From the NCBI RefSeq assembly GCF_014655955.1, contig NZ_BNBO01000038.1, positions 1-64,000 of the forward strand: a stretch of 64,000 nt of DNA, written 5' to 3'. Origin of the DNA: Kitasatospora indigofera. GTDB taxonomy: Bacteria; Actinomycetota; Actinomycetes; Streptomycetales; Streptomycetaceae. The translations under genes and the position numbers were made by a program. Below the pieces are notes generated by a model. The model saw only the letters and a program-made list of their open reading frames with translations, searched no databases and was not told the origin of the DNA. The stretch's first letter is position 1; the number at the start of each line of letters is the position of its first letter. Of the stretch, positions 1 to 10,069 are shown piece after piece.

Positions 1-32
1 GGCCGGGACACTCCGTGGGGAGTGTCCCGGCC
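1..32. terminator. perfect 14-bp hairpin at left edge
   Basis: Arms at 1-14 and 19-32 pair perfectly around a GTGG loop. There is no T-run, as is usual for actinomycete terminators. It could end the leftward nucleotidyltransferase gene or a gene outside the window. Confidence 0.6.
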
Positions 33-204
33 GGCTCGTTCCGTCGCGGGGCCGGCGTCGGGCCCTTGCGGGCCACTGCGGGGCCACCAGGAAGGCGATG
101 ACGGGCCGTACCCGGCCCGTGGGAGGCTGCCGGCCGGTGTCCCGGCCCGGACGGGGCCGCAGGGCCGCTGAAGGCCGCCCGGGCCGTTCGGGCCGCCCGG
201 GGAC

Positions 205-987
205 CTACTCGGGGGAGACCGGCGCGCTCCGGGGCGCCACCGGGCTCAGGCCGGCGCCGGAGGCCAGCTCCTTGGCCGCCTCCGTGAGGTCCTTGGCGGT
301 GTCGATCGCCCGCCAGTACACGCCCTGCGGCAGCTGGTAGCCGGCCAGTCGCTTCCCGCGCGCCAGCTGGGGGAAGGTGGTGCGCTCGTGGTCGCCAACG
401 TCGGGCAGCAGCGCGGCGAACTCCGGGCTGAAGACGTACAGGCCCGCGTTGATGAGGAACGGCGACGGCGGCGCCTCGATGAAGTCGAGCACGTTGCCGA
501 ACTGGTCGGTCTCCACCGCGCCCCAGGGGATCCGCGGCCGGGCCAGCGCGAGCGTCGCGACGGCGTCCCGCTCGTGGTGGAAGGAGGCCATGTCGCGGAG
601 GCTGAAACGGGTCCAGATGTCGCCGTTGGTGGCGTACCAGGGCTCCGCCGGGCGGGGGAGGGCCCGGGCGGCGTACTTCAGCCCGCCGCCGCGTCCCAGC
701 GGCTCGCTCTCGACCACGGTGCTGACGTTCAGCGGCAGGTCGGCCTTGTCGAGCCACTCCTGCAGCACCTCGGCCAGATGGCCGCAGGAGATCACCACGT
801 CGGTGACGCCCTCCGCGGCCAGCCAGGCCAGCTGGTGGCCGACGATCGGCGTGCCGGTGCCGGGGATCTCCACCAGCGGCTTGGGACGGTCGTCGGTGTA
901 CGGGCGCAGCCGGGAGCCCTGCCCGCCGGCCAGGATCACCGCCTGGGTGACGACGGGGGCTACGAGGGAAGCGGAGTCAGCGGTCAT
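205..987 (-). CDS. NDP-sugar nucleotidyltransferase (mannose-1-phosphate guanylyltransferase-like)
   Basis: This 260-residue cytosolic enzyme should transfer a nucleotide monophosphate to a sugar 1-phosphate. The N-terminal signature LAGGQGSRLRPYTDDRPKPL (about residues 19-38) is the nucleotide-binding loop and PKP motif of the family. ATNGDIW in the middle carries the metal-binding Asp of the GxD type, and NAGLYVF is the usual sugar-site segment. The length fits the short form without a C-terminal left-handed beta-helix. The ATG start is the first in frame. It stands alone, so the sugar and pathway cannot be read from neighbours. The family is secure; substrate specificity is not. Confidence 0.85.
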   Translation of the reverse strand: MTADSASLVAPVVTQAVILAGGQGSRLRPYTDDRPKPLVEIPGTGTPIVGHQLAWLAAEGVTDVVISCGHLAEVLQEWLDKADLPLNVSTVVESEPLGRGGGLKYAARALPRPAEPWYATNGDIWTRFSLRDMASFHHERDAVATLALARPRIPWGAVETDQFGNVLDFIEAPPSPFLINAGLYVFSPEFAALLPDVGDHERTTFPQLARGKRLAGYQLPQGVYWRAIDTAKDLTEAAKELASGAGLSPVAPRSAPVSPE

Positions 988-1084
988 GCCGAGAACAATA
1001 GGGCCGGGGTCCGGCGGGGCCGGTACGAGTGCCCCGGCCCGGGTCCCCGGGTGCCCGGCCGTCCCCGGGGGCGGCCGGCGGCCG

Positions 1085-1531
1085 TCAGCCGGCCGTGGCC
1101 CCCGAGGCGAAGGAGCCGTCGCAGACCGGGCGGGCGAAGGAACGGGCCCGCTGGACGTCGCCCTGGTACTTGCGCACGGCGGCCTTGCCCAGGTCGGCGG
1201 CGAGCGTGCTGCAGTACGGGGTGAGGGCGGGCTTCTCGCGCATCGTCCGCTCCAGCAGGTCGAGCGCGGTGCCCGGGTTGTTGGCGCGCAGTTCGTCGAG
1301 GAGGTCGGCGCGCAGGGCGTCCTGCGGGGCGAGGCCCGGGTTGGCGGCCTGGCCGGCGGGGGCGCGTCCGATGCCGGCCCCGTCGTTGCTGGACGCCGCG
1401 ACGACCTGCTGGTCGAGCGAGGTCGGCGGGGCCCAGGGCACCCGGGTCACGGCGAGGGTGCCGGTGGTCACCAGGATCACGGGCAGAGTGAGGGCTACGG
1501 TCTGGCCGATGCGGCGCACAAGCTGATTCAC
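1085..1531 (-). CDS. membrane-anchored hypothetical protein
   Basis: A 148-residue protein with a GTG start. Residues about 8-28 form one hydrophobic segment (TVALTLPVILVTTGTLAV) followed by a short Ala/Gly/Pro-rich linker and a helical C-terminal half with two cysteines (PYCST and RPVCDG). The N-in orientation with basic RR before the segment suggests a signal anchor with the rest outside the membrane. I do not recognise a domain. The two cysteines could form a disulfide if exported. It may share transcription with the sugar nucleotidyltransferase 97 bp downstream. Function unknown. Confidence 0.6.
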   Translation of the reverse strand: MNQLVRRIGQTVALTLPVILVTTGTLAVTRVPWAPPTSLDQQVVAASSNDGAGIGRAPAGQAANPGLAPQDALRADLLDELRANNPGTALDLLERTMREKPALTPYCSTLAADLGKAAVRKYQGDVQRARSFARPVCDGSFASGATAG

Positions 1532-1694
1532 GCTCAGGAGCGTAGCGCTGGGTATGCCCGGTATCGCATTCCGTTACTCCATCGAGTGAGCCGTGTCCCG
1601 TTTCGTCCCGTCACCGTGTTGACGGGTCGGGCGCCGGCGGGCCGTCGGGTGCGCTGCGGCCCGGCCCGGGCCGCAGCCGGCCGCGGACACGACT

Positions 1695-1726
1695 GAGCCC
1701 TGCCGGACCGCCGTCCGGCAGGGCTC
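1695..1726. terminator. hairpin terminator downstream of msiK
   Basis: A perfect 14-bp stem (1695-1708 with 1713-1726) and CGCC loop lie 45 bp past the msiK stop and upstream of the 1531 gene, so it most likely ends msiK transcription. Confidence 0.7.
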
Positions 1727-1771
1727 ACCCGTATGTCAGTTCTGGTACCGCGGGGCCGGGGCCCCGGAGCG

Positions 1772-2863
<1,092 letters not shown>

Positions 2864-3147
2864 GGCTGTGTTCTCCTTCACCGGCAGGAACGTGCCGGAC
2901 GATCCGAGTAAAGGTGGATGTCTGCTCGGCCGGCCCCGGTGGTCTGAACCACTGCGCGAACCAGCTCCAGGCGACGCTACCTCCCGGCTCCGTCCCTTGT
3001 CAGCCCCCTCCCGCCCCCGATTTCCGCATCGGTTCGGTCACGCCCCCCGGCCGCCCGGGCGGGGTCGGCGATATGCAGACAACGCGCCACCCCGTCCCGG
3101 TAGACTGCCACCCGGTGCCGCCGTGGTCCGCCGCGGACGGTCACCAT

Positions 3148-3221
3148 GCCTCCTTAGCTCAGCTGGCCAGAGCACCGCTCTTGTAAAGCGAAGGTCGTCG
3201 GTTCGAATCCGACAGGGGGCT
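3148..3221 (+). tRNA. tRNA-Thr (anticodon TGT)
   Basis: A complete cloverleaf is visible. The acceptor stem GCCTCCT pairs with AGGGGGC (one G-T). The D arm starts at GCTC, the anticodon loop CTTGTAA carries TGT, the T arm is GTCGG-TTCGAAT-CCGAC, and the discriminator is T. The anticodon stem has one C-A mismatch at its outer pair. CCA is not encoded. It reads rightward into a strong hairpin at 3266. Confidence 0.95.
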
Positions 3222-3265
3222 CAGTGCGCCAACCCGGACGAGCTGCGGACGCGGCCCTTCGTGGC

Positions 3266-3297
3266 AACGGCCCCGGACGACTTCGTCCGGGGCCGTT
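3266..3297 (+). terminator. terminator of the tRNA-Thr gene
   Basis: A 14-bp perfect stem (3266-3279 with 3284-3297) with an ACTT loop lies 44 nt past the tRNA. Confidence 0.8.
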
Positions 3298-3510
3298 CGC
3301 GTGGGCGGTGCGGCGACCCGCCGGGCGGCATCGGGTCGGCCCGCCCGTGCCGGACCGGCTGCGGGGCTCCGGCCCGACCACGCTCGGGGCGACCGGCCGT
3401 GACGGATCATCAGCAGTGAGGGCTGCCCCGTCCGCGGCCCTGCGCACGGACCGGGGAGCGCGTCCGCCGAACCGGCTGCCCCACGGCAGGGAGGCCGCTA
3501 CGGTGGCGCC

Positions 3511-3681
3511 ATGGCTGACTTTTCCGATCACGCGCACAAGGCCCGGAAGCTGCTCGACGAGAGCGAGAAGAAGACGGGCCGCCACTCGGTGGACCAGCTG
3601 ATCGCGGCCGCCCAGGTGGAGGCTCTCCTCGCGCTCGCCGTGGCGGTGGCCGGCCGGCAGCGGGATGCCGACCCGGCCTGA
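3511..3681 (+). CDS. small conserved-looking helical protein, 56 residues
   Basis: An ATG-started frame of 56 codons with strong G/C third-position bias. It encodes a charged N-terminal half (MADFSDHAHKARKLLDESEK) and a helix-prone hydrophobic half (VEALLALAVAVAG) ending in RQRDADPA. The AxxVEALLALAVAVAG stretch could be a short amphipathic or membrane-associated helix. There is no recognisable family. It lies alone between the tRNA terminator and the convergent decarboxylase gene. Codon bias and a plausible protein make it likely real. Confidence 0.55.
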   Translation: MADFSDHAHKARKLLDESEKKTGRHSVDQLIAAAQVEALLALAVAVAGRQRDADPA

Positions 3682-3765
3682 GACTTCCGGCCGCCCCGCG
3701 CGGTCGTGATCAGGTCCGCCTGCCCCGGGCCCGGGCCGTCCCCGGCCGGCCGGCCGCCCCGGCGG

Positions 3766-5493
3766 TCAGGCCCGCGCCAGGAGGGCGTGGTCCTCGGCGA
3801 GGTCCGCCAGCAGCTCGTCCAGCTTGGCGCGGTCGACCGAGGACATCAGGAAGACGTGCACGTAGCTGCGCCGGGTGCGCTCGTCGCCCGGGACGAGCAG
3901 GACTTCCTGCGAGGAGAGGGACCACTTCGCGACCAGCTCGGGGCTGGGCTTGCGGAACCGCACCGTGATCGCGCCCGGGGTGCGGGCCGGCCACAGCTCG
4001 ATGCCCTTCTCCTGCTCCAGGAGGTGGAGTTGCCGCTCCAGGTAGGCGGCCAGCTCCTGGGCCCGGCGGATCCGGTCGACCTGGTCCTGGTAGGAGTGCC
4101 GGGCGAGGTGGTCCCAGAGGATGAGCGGCGAGAAGCCGTTGCGGGAGCCGGCGAAGGTGGTGTCGGGCGCGCCGATGTACTCCGGCTGGGACGGCGGTGA
4201 TATCTGGTACTTGACCTTGGTCATGTAGATGCCGCACGGCCACGGCGCACCGGGCCACTTGTGGCCGCTCATGGCGATCGAGGAGACCATGTCGAGGTCG
4301 CCGAACTCCCGGGTGGGCAGGGTGATGCCGAAGTCGAACTCGGGCAGCCCGCCGTCGGGCGTCCAGCCGAACCCGGCCGGGTCGGCGGCGGCCATCCGCA
4401 GGAAGGGCGCGTACCCGGCGCCGAGCGCGCCGTCGACGTGGATCCAGAAGCGCCGCCGCAGGTCCGTCAACGGCTCGCCGGTGCCCGGGTCCTTGCCGTA
4501 CGCCACCTCGCCCTGGATCAGGCCGTGCCTCTCGAAGATCGGCAGCAGGCGCTCGCAGACCTCCCGGACGTCGTCGTGGGCGCCCTTGAAGGTGCTGCCC
4601 AGGTTGAGGCTGACGAAGACCGGGTGCCCCTTCGCGGCGAAGAACTCCACCAGCACCGCCAGGGCGTCGACGTCGATCTCGCCAGTGCCGTCCCAGGTGT
4701 GGCCCGAGGGGCCCCGGCGGGAGGGCACCTCGGCGGGCCAGGCCGGCGGCTGCTCCCCGGCCGGCCCGGCCAGCGGGCACTCGTCCGGGTACTGCTCCGT
4801 GCCGACGGCGTGGAAGGTCTCCACGCCCAGCACGTGGACGGCCTTGGCGAAGGAGTAGTGGGTGTCCTCGGAGTAGAAGGCCACCGGCCGGTAGGCGTTG
4901 GGGTTGCCCGCCCCGGGCGCGGCCCGGACGTAGTGCGGGCCGGCGGCCGGCGACTGGATCAGCGCCTTGCCGCTCAGGTAGTCCCGGGCGTTCCAGAGCG
5001 CGTACATGTTGCCCTCGGTCGAGCCCATGGACAGGACGTAGCCCCAGTAGGACTCGGGGTCGGCCGGGTCGTACGGGCCCTTGGCGTGCCACAGGGCGGC
5101 GTAGTAGTCGAGGACGGCGCGCTCGACCACCTTGGTGTTCGGCTTGTAGCCACCGCTCCGGAACGGGTCGCCGAGGTTGTTGATGTTGTGGTGCATGAAC
5201 CGGCCGAGGTCGAAGGCGCCGCCGCCCATCTCCTGGGTGGCCTGGTAGCCGAGCAGGTGGCGGCGCTTGCTCGTCAGGTAGGCGTCCATGCTGTCCAGGG
5301 CGCGCAGGCGCCGATCGTCGTCCAGCCCGCCGGCCGGGAGCTCGAAGGCGAGGGCGTCCGGCTCCTCGGCCGGGCCCGCCGTCCCGACGGCCTCGCCCGG
5401 TGCCGCGGGGAGGGCGGCGGTGTCCGGGGCGGGCGGGCGGACGTCCGGCCGGTCGTGGCCCGCGGGCACGGTCAGGGTGTCGGTTCGGCTCAT
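3766..5493 (-). CDS. pyridoxal-phosphate amino acid decarboxylase (group II, histidine/glutamate decarboxylase-like)
   Basis: A 575-residue fold-type I PLP enzyme. The aspartate motif HVDGALGAGYAPF and the Schiff-base lysine in SGHKWPGAPW are both present, and MGSTEGNMYAL is the usual phosphate-binding region. The first ~70 residues are a Pro/Ala-rich low-complexity extension. It should remove CO2 from an amino acid to give an amine; the HVDGA plus SGHK combination resembles histidine-type members, but the substrate is unproven. The ATG is preceded by GGGAG with 9-nt spacing. It is transcribed divergently from an Lrp/AsnC regulator, a common arrangement for a locally sensed amino acid. Confidence 0.85.
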   Translation of the reverse strand: MSRTDTLTVPAGHDRPDVRPPAPDTAALPAAPGEAVGTAGPAEEPDALAFELPAGGLDDDRRLRALDSMDAYLTSKRRHLLGYQATQEMGGGAFDLGRFMHHNINNLGDPFRSGGYKPNTKVVERAVLDYYAALWHAKGPYDPADPESYWGYVLSMGSTEGNMYALWNARDYLSGKALIQSPAAGPHYVRAAPGAGNPNAYRPVAFYSEDTHYSFAKAVHVLGVETFHAVGTEQYPDECPLAGPAGEQPPAWPAEVPSRRGPSGHTWDGTGEIDVDALAVLVEFFAAKGHPVFVSLNLGSTFKGAHDDVREVCERLLPIFERHGLIQGEVAYGKDPGTGEPLTDLRRRFWIHVDGALGAGYAPFLRMAAADPAGFGWTPDGGLPEFDFGITLPTREFGDLDMVSSIAMSGHKWPGAPWPCGIYMTKVKYQISPPSQPEYIGAPDTTFAGSRNGFSPLILWDHLARHSYQDQVDRIRRAQELAAYLERQLHLLEQEKGIELWPARTPGAITVRFRKPSPELVAKWSLSSQEVLLVPGDERTRRSYVHVFLMSSVDRAKLDELLADLAEDHALLARA

Positions 5494-5680
5494 GCTGCGG
5501 CGCTCCCGGTGGGCTGGGTCGGACGATCCGCCGGGAGGACTCCGGTGGCCGGCGAGGGCCGATCCGATCGAGGGCCAGGATGGAACCTGTGACGGTAGGA
5601 GGGGAAGTCATCCGCAGAAGATTCGGAAAGGGCGGCTGAATCCTTGCGAATCATCGGCAGGGCGGGGGACCCTGGGCCTC
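5494..5680. promoter_or_regulatory. divergent promoter/operator between decarboxylase and Lrp genes
   Basis: This 187-bp gap is the only candidate control region for both flanking genes. It holds GATTCG (5620-5625), GAATC (5638-5642) and CGAATC (5647-5652), three half-sites in alternating orientation at roughly 9-18 bp steps. That pattern suits a multimeric Lrp/AsnC protein. A purine-rich AGGAGGGGAAG lies at 5597-5607. The regulator's GTG start has only a weak upstream ribosome site. Confidence 0.4.
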
Positions 5681-6172
5681 GTGCCGAACAATCCTCACAC
5701 CCGGCAGGCGCCCCTCGACGACGTGGACCGGGCGATCCTGCGCATCCTCGCCGACAACGCCCGGACGCCGAACAACGCCCTCGCCGACGCGGTGGGCATC
5801 GCCCCCTCGACCTGTCTGGCCCGGGTGCGCGCGCTGCGCGAGCGCGGGGTGATCCGCGCGTTCCGGGCCGAGATCGCCCCGGCCGCGATCGGGCTGCCGC
5901 TGCAGGCGATGATCTCGGTCCGGCTGCGGGCCCACACCCGGGAGCAGAACGAGAGCTTCCGCGACAGCGCCCCCGACATGCCGGGCGTGGTGGCGGTCTT
6001 CCACATGGCCGGATCCGACGACTACCTGCTCCATGTCGCCCTCGCGCACCCCGACGCCCTGCGCGACTTCGTGGTGGACCACCTCACCACCCACCCGGCG
6101 GTGGCGCAGACCCGGACCAACCTGATCTTCGAGCAGATCGCCGGGCGCCGGCACCTGGTGCCCGGCGGGTGA
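5681..6172 (+). CDS. Lrp/AsnC family transcriptional regulator
   Basis: A 163-residue regulator starting at GTG. An N-terminal winged helix-turn-helix (about residues 8-60, DDVDRAILRILADNARTPN then IAPSTCLARVRALRERGVI) is followed by the RAM effector-binding domain (about 70-150, with AGSDDYLLHVA, the usual ligand-pocket segment). Members form octamers that sense amino acids. The divergent position next to the PLP decarboxylase makes that gene the likely target and its substrate amino acid the likely effector; both are inference. The GTG start gives a domain-complete protein of normal length. Confidence 0.88.
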   Translation: MPNNPHTRQAPLDDVDRAILRILADNARTPNNALADAVGIAPSTCLARVRALRERGVIRAFRAEIAPAAIGLPLQAMISVRLRAHTREQNESFRDSAPDMPGVVAVFHMAGSDDYLLHVALAHPDALRDFVVDHLTTHPAVAQTRTNLIFEQIAGRRHLVPGG

Positions 6173-6270
6173 GCGCCGGCCGGTGACCCGCGCCCGGGCC
6201 GGTGGCCTCGGGCCGGTGGGTGCGGGGCGCCCGTGCCGTCCCCGGGAGCGGCGGCCGTCCCGTGAGCGGC

Positions 6271-6302
6271 GGACGCCCCGGGCCGGCGGGCCCGGGGCGT
6301 CC
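6271..6302. terminator. bidirectional hairpin between convergent genes
   Basis: A 14-bp perfect G/C stem (6271-6284 with 6289-6302) and a GGCG loop lie between the stop of the Lrp gene and the stop of the convergent membrane-protein gene. Confidence 0.65.
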
Positions 6303-6351
6303 TGCGGGGCCGGCCCTGACGCCGGCGGGGTTGTCGGGAGCGGACGTCCGG

Positions 6352-6786
6352 TCAGAAGGCCCGGTCGTCGTCGCGGTAGACGCACAGGGCCCAGATGACG
6401 AAGACGTCCAGGGCGATCACGATGATGTTCCACACCGGGTAGTAGGGGAGCCACATGAAGGCGCTGATCGCGCTCACCGAGGCCAGGACGATACCGGCGA
6501 TGCGGCCCCAGAGGGCACCTCGCAGGACGCCGGCGCCGGCCACGACGACCAGGGCGCCGATGACGATGTGGACCCAGCCCCAGGAGGTCACGTCGAAGCG
6601 GAAGACGTAGTTGGGGGTGGTCACGATGAGGTCGTTGTCGATGACGGCGACGATCCCCTGGAAGATGTCGAGGATGCCGTTGACCAGCATCACGACACCG
6701 GCGAACAGGGCGAGGCCGGTGACCCATCCGCTGTTCTGCGAGGCGGACGGGGTGTCCCGGTAGGGCGCGTTGGGGTTGGTGGTCAT
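6352..6786 (-). CDS. DUF7144-type four-helix membrane protein
   Basis: A 144-residue integral membrane protein with four predicted transmembrane segments (about residues 21-40, 68-88, 93-110 and 117-138). The conserved feature is a W/Y-rich pattern such as VTSWGWVHIVIG and FMWLPYYPVWN, typical of a small actinobacterial membrane family often annotated DUF7144. The ATG at 6786 is chosen because AAAGGACC lies just upstream. It follows the SulP gene by 47 bp on the same strand and may be co-transcribed. Biochemical role unknown. Confidence 0.75.
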   Translation of the reverse strand: MTTNPNAPYRDTPSASQNSGWVTGLALFAGVVMLVNGILDIFQGIVAVIDNDLIVTTPNYVFRFDVTSWGWVHIVIGALVVVAGAGVLRGALWGRIAGIVLASVSAISAFMWLPYYPVWNIIVIALDVFVIWALCVYRDDDRAF

Positions 6787-6833
6787 GGTGGGTCCTTTCT
6801 CGGGGAGCCGGACGGCGGTTCTGGGGGAGGCGG

Positions 6834-8555
6834 TCAAGGGGGGTGGTCCGGGTCGCGGCCCTCGGCGATCCACCGCTCGCCCCGGCCGACGGCCTCCTGG
6901 AGGGAGGCGCCGAGCACCGGGTCGGCGGGGACGACGCCGTCCTCGCCGAGGCGCCCGATCAGGCCGGTGGCCCGGATCACGTGCTCGAAGGCCGGGGTGG
7001 CGCCGGCCAGCACCAGCCGGCCGCCCTGGCGTTCCAGCTCGTCCGACCGGCGGCCGAGCCACTTGATCACCGCGGAGGACGGGACGTCCGGGAGGCCGCT
7101 GACGGTGAGGACGAGGACGGCCCGCTCGGCCCCGGCGGTGTCGGGCCAGTCGGCCTGGATGTGCGGCAGTTCGGCGAACAGGCTGATGCCGGTGTATTCG
7201 AGGACGGTCACCTCGCCGGCCGGCAGCCGGGACGGCGGGGGCGCGGTGCGCCAGCGGCCGTCACCGGTCGGGAGGACGGCCCGCAACCGGGCCTGCCGGG
7301 CCGCCTGGACGCAGTACAGCAGGAGGGACAGCACGGCGCCGATGATGATCGTCTGCTGCAGCGCCAGCTGCGTGGTGAGGACGAAGGTGAGCACCATCGC
7401 CGCGGTGGACGTCCACGAGGTGCGGACGACCAGCAGGATGTCGTGGCGCTTGCCCCAGATCAGCTCGCCGCCGACCACCAGGATCAGGCCGCCGATCACC
7501 GGCATCGGTATCCGTTCGGCCACCGGGGCGAGGGTCAGCACGATCAGGGCGAGCCAGACCCCGGAGAAGACGCCGGCCCAGCGGGTCCGGGCGCCGGCCG
7601 CGACGGCGACCCCGGTGCGGGAGAGCGAGCCGCCGGTCGGCAGCGCCTGGAACAGGCCGCCGGCCAGGTTGGCCAGGCCCTGGGCGGTGAAGTCCCGGTT
7701 CATGTCGGGCTTCGAGCCGTCCGGGTTGGGCACGGTCGGGGAGATGCCGGCGGCCTGCGCGAGGGCGACCAGGGCGATCGACAGGGCCCCGCCGGCGAGG
7801 GTGGGGAGCGCCGACCAGTGCGGGGCGGTGAAGTGCGGCAGCGCCGAGGGGATGTCGGCGATGCTCCCGACCAGGTCGACGCCGGTGCCGAGGAGCGCCA
7901 CCCCGACGCTCACCAGGACCATGGCGACCAGCAGGGCGACCGCCCGCAGCCGCGGTACGGCGTGGGCGAGCGCCCAGACGCCGATGGTCACGGCCGCCAC
8001 CAGGGTGGTGGCCAGGTCCCAGCTGCCGACGTGGGCCAGCCAGTCGTAGAGCCGCGCGAGCCGGTTGTGGCCCTGTGGCTGGTACCCGGTGGCGTCCTGG
8101 AGCACGCCGGTGATGATCTGGACGGCGATGCCGGTGGAGAAGCCGGTCATCACGGCGTTGGAGACGAAGCTCAGCACCACGCCGAACCGCAGCAGCCCCA
8201 TCAGCAGCATCACCACGCCGGCCATCACCGAGATCAGGGCCACGTTCCCGGGGTCGAGCGGGTCCAGCCCGGCCTCGTCCAGCACGCTCTGCGCGGTGAG
8301 CGCGATCGCGCTGGTCAGGGTGGTGACCATCAGGACGGTACGGGCCGTCAGCGAGCCGACGATCGCCGGGACGACGCCCGAGAAGAGCCCGGCCACCGGG
8401 TTGAAGCCGCCGATCGACGCGTACGCCATGCCTTCGGGGATCGAGAACAGGCCGGTCACGAAGCCTGACGTGACGTCGGCCGTGGTCGGCCTGCCGAACG
8501 GCGGCCGGGGCGGTCCGGCGCCGGGGCGCGGCCGCGTGCCGCCCCGCCCCTTCAC
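6834..8555 (-). CDS. SulP family anion transporter with C-terminal STAS domain
   Basis: A 573-residue inner-membrane transporter. About 11-13 hydrophobic helices cover residues ~30-420, starting with the family motif SIPEGMAYASIGGFNPVAGLFSG, which forms the half-helix at the substrate site. A STAS domain follows (about 460-550, VLVLTVSGLPDVPSSAVIKWL). SulP proteins import or exchange sulfate, bicarbonate or related anions; the substrate here is not determinable. The GTG start is the best available, and the first 25 residues are a basic Pro/Gly-rich tail. No carbonic anhydrase or sulfate-assimilation gene is adjacent. Confidence 0.88.
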   Translation of the reverse strand: MKGRGGTRPRPGAGPPRPPFGRPTTADVTSGFVTGLFSIPEGMAYASIGGFNPVAGLFSGVVPAIVGSLTARTVLMVTTLTSAIALTAQSVLDEAGLDPLDPGNVALISVMAGVVMLLMGLLRFGVVLSFVSNAVMTGFSTGIAVQIITGVLQDATGYQPQGHNRLARLYDWLAHVGSWDLATTLVAAVTIGVWALAHAVPRLRAVALLVAMVLVSVGVALLGTGVDLVGSIADIPSALPHFTAPHWSALPTLAGGALSIALVALAQAAGISPTVPNPDGSKPDMNRDFTAQGLANLAGGLFQALPTGGSLSRTGVAVAAGARTRWAGVFSGVWLALIVLTLAPVAERIPMPVIGGLILVVGGELIWGKRHDILLVVRTSWTSTAAMVLTFVLTTQLALQQTIIIGAVLSLLLYCVQAARQARLRAVLPTGDGRWRTAPPPSRLPAGEVTVLEYTGISLFAELPHIQADWPDTAGAERAVLVLTVSGLPDVPSSAVIKWLGRRSDELERQGGRLVLAGATPAFEHVIRATGLIGRLGEDGVVPADPVLGASLQEAVGRGERWIAEGRDPDHPP

Positions 8556-8661
8556 GGCACCCCGCCGGGGCGGCGGCCGGCGGCACGCCGGCCGTGGGGG
8601 CCCGGTCCGCCGCTGCGGTGACGGGTGGCCGGGTGCCGGCCCGTCCCGGTGCGCCGGGGCG

Positions 8662-9333
8662 TCACGTGGTCAGACCGGAGATCGAGTCCCCGACGTACTT
8701 GGCGCCGAGGACGACCAGGACGACCATCATGACGGCCGCGTTGTGGGCGGCCGTCCACGCCTTCCAGCCGCCCAGCACCCGGGCCGACCGGTCGCCGCCG
8801 AGGAGCTGCACGCCGAGTGGTAACAGCGTGCACAGCGACCCCACCAGCACCATCAGGACCGCCGCCACCGTCTTTCCGCCGGCCGCGGCGCCGCTGGTCG
8901 CGATGGAGGCCGCCCCGCCCACGGCGAGCGCCAGGTTCTTCGGGTTCGCGACGACCAGCGCGGCCCCCAGGCCGGCCGCCTTCCCGGGGGTGAACCGGTC
9001 GACCGCCCGCATCCACCTCGGCGGCTCGGTGACGTGGCCCTCCCGCGGGCGGCCCCGCCACTGCCTGGCGCCGAGCAGCAGGAAGAGGACGCCGAGCGCC
9101 AGCTTCAGCCAGTACGACCAGGTGGGCTTCCCGCTGTCGGTGCCCGCACCGGAGCCCGCGAGCACCACCACGGCCACCACCGCCGCCAGAGCGAGCGTCC
9201 AGCCGGCCGTGAACGCGGCCCCGTTCGCCTGTCCCTTGGGCGTGGCCAGCATCAGGATCACCGCGATCAGCGGCAGCGGGCTGATCGCGATGCCGACCGC
9301 GGAGGCCAGCATCTGGCCGACTGCGTCGCCCAC
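8662..9333 (-). CDS. GAP/Sap family (LysE-like) membrane protein
   Basis: A 223-residue six-helix membrane protein with a GTG start preceded by GGGAGGG. The two halves are pseudo-symmetrical and contain the LysE-like turn PLPLIAVILMLATPKGQANG near residue 18 and PKNLALAVGG near residue 130. In mycobacteria GAP/Sap proteins are linked to export of cell-envelope lipids; related proteins are of unknown function in streptomycetes. It lies 106 bp before the SulP gene on the same strand. Family assignment is good; a lipid-export role here is only inferred. Confidence 0.75.
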   Translation of the reverse strand: MGDAVGQMLASAVGIAISPLPLIAVILMLATPKGQANGAAFTAGWTLALAAVVAVVVLAGSGAGTDSGKPTWSYWLKLALGVLFLLLGARQWRGRPREGHVTEPPRWMRAVDRFTPGKAAGLGAALVVANPKNLALAVGGAASIATSGAAAGGKTVAAVLMVLVGSLCTLLPLGVQLLGGDRSARVLGGWKAWTAAHNAAVMMVVLVVLGAKYVGDSISGLTT

Positions 9334-9638
9334 GGAGCCCTCCCTGGAACTGGTCGGATTCCCGCCCCGCGCCTCGGGCGGTCCGGCTGTCGGTCCGGCG
9401 GACGTGGGGCCGACCGGGTTGGTGTGCTGCTCCCATTCCCGGTGCCGGCGGCGTGATCGGCGCGGTGGCCTGGGCCTTACGGGTGAACCGGTTCCCGTCC
9501 CCCGCGGTACCGGACACGGTGAAATGCTGTGAGAGAAATGTGGTGATATGACTCGTTTCAGTGCCGTCCGTGCGTCACCGGCGGCGCAGTTGGCTGAGCG
9601 GCCACCGAGATACGGTGACCGGCTGGGACGGGAGCACC

Positions 9639-10055
9639 ATGGACGACTACCCGCTGCTCAATCTGTTCTGGACGATGTTGGAGTTCTTCCTCTGGGTCCT
9701 CTGGTTCTTCCTGCTCTTCAAGATCATCACCGACATCTTCCGCAGTCAGGACCTGGGCGGCTGGGGCAAGGCGGGCTGGACGATCTTCGTGATCCTGCTC
9801 CCGTTCCTCGGCGTCTTCGTCTACGTGATCGCGCGCGGCCGCTCGATGGGCGAGCGCGATCTGGAGCAGGCCCGGCGCACCGATGCCGCGTTCAAGGCCT
9901 ACGTGCGGGACGCGGCCGCCTCGCCGGGCGGGGGCGGGGGCGGGGGCGGACCGTCCAGTCACGTCGACGAGCTCGCCAAGCTCGCGGACCTCAAGAACAG
10001 CGGCGCCCTCACCGAGGTGGAGTACCAGCGGGCGAAGGACAAGCTGCTCGCCTGA
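9639..10055 (+). CDS. PLDc_N/SHOCT domain membrane protein
   Basis: A 138-residue protein with two N-terminal transmembrane helices (about residues 8-32 and 46-66) of the phospholipase-D-nuclease-N-terminal type (GWGKAGWTIFVILLPFLGVFVYVIARG). A Gly-rich linker (about 98-105) follows, then a C-terminal SHOCT motif (VDELAKLADLKNSGALTEVE). The SHOCT motif is a short oligomerisation or interaction helix pair. The ATG at 9639 starts directly at the first helix. Such small proteins are common in actinomycetes and have no defined role. Confidence 0.8.
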   Translation: MDDYPLLNLFWTMLEFFLWVLWFFLLFKIITDIFRSQDLGGWGKAGWTIFVILLPFLGVFVYVIARGRSMGERDLEQARRTDAAFKAYVRDAAASPGGGGGGGGPSSHVDELAKLADLKNSGALTEVEYQRAKDKLLA

Positions 10056-10069
10056 GGGCGGTGGGTCCG

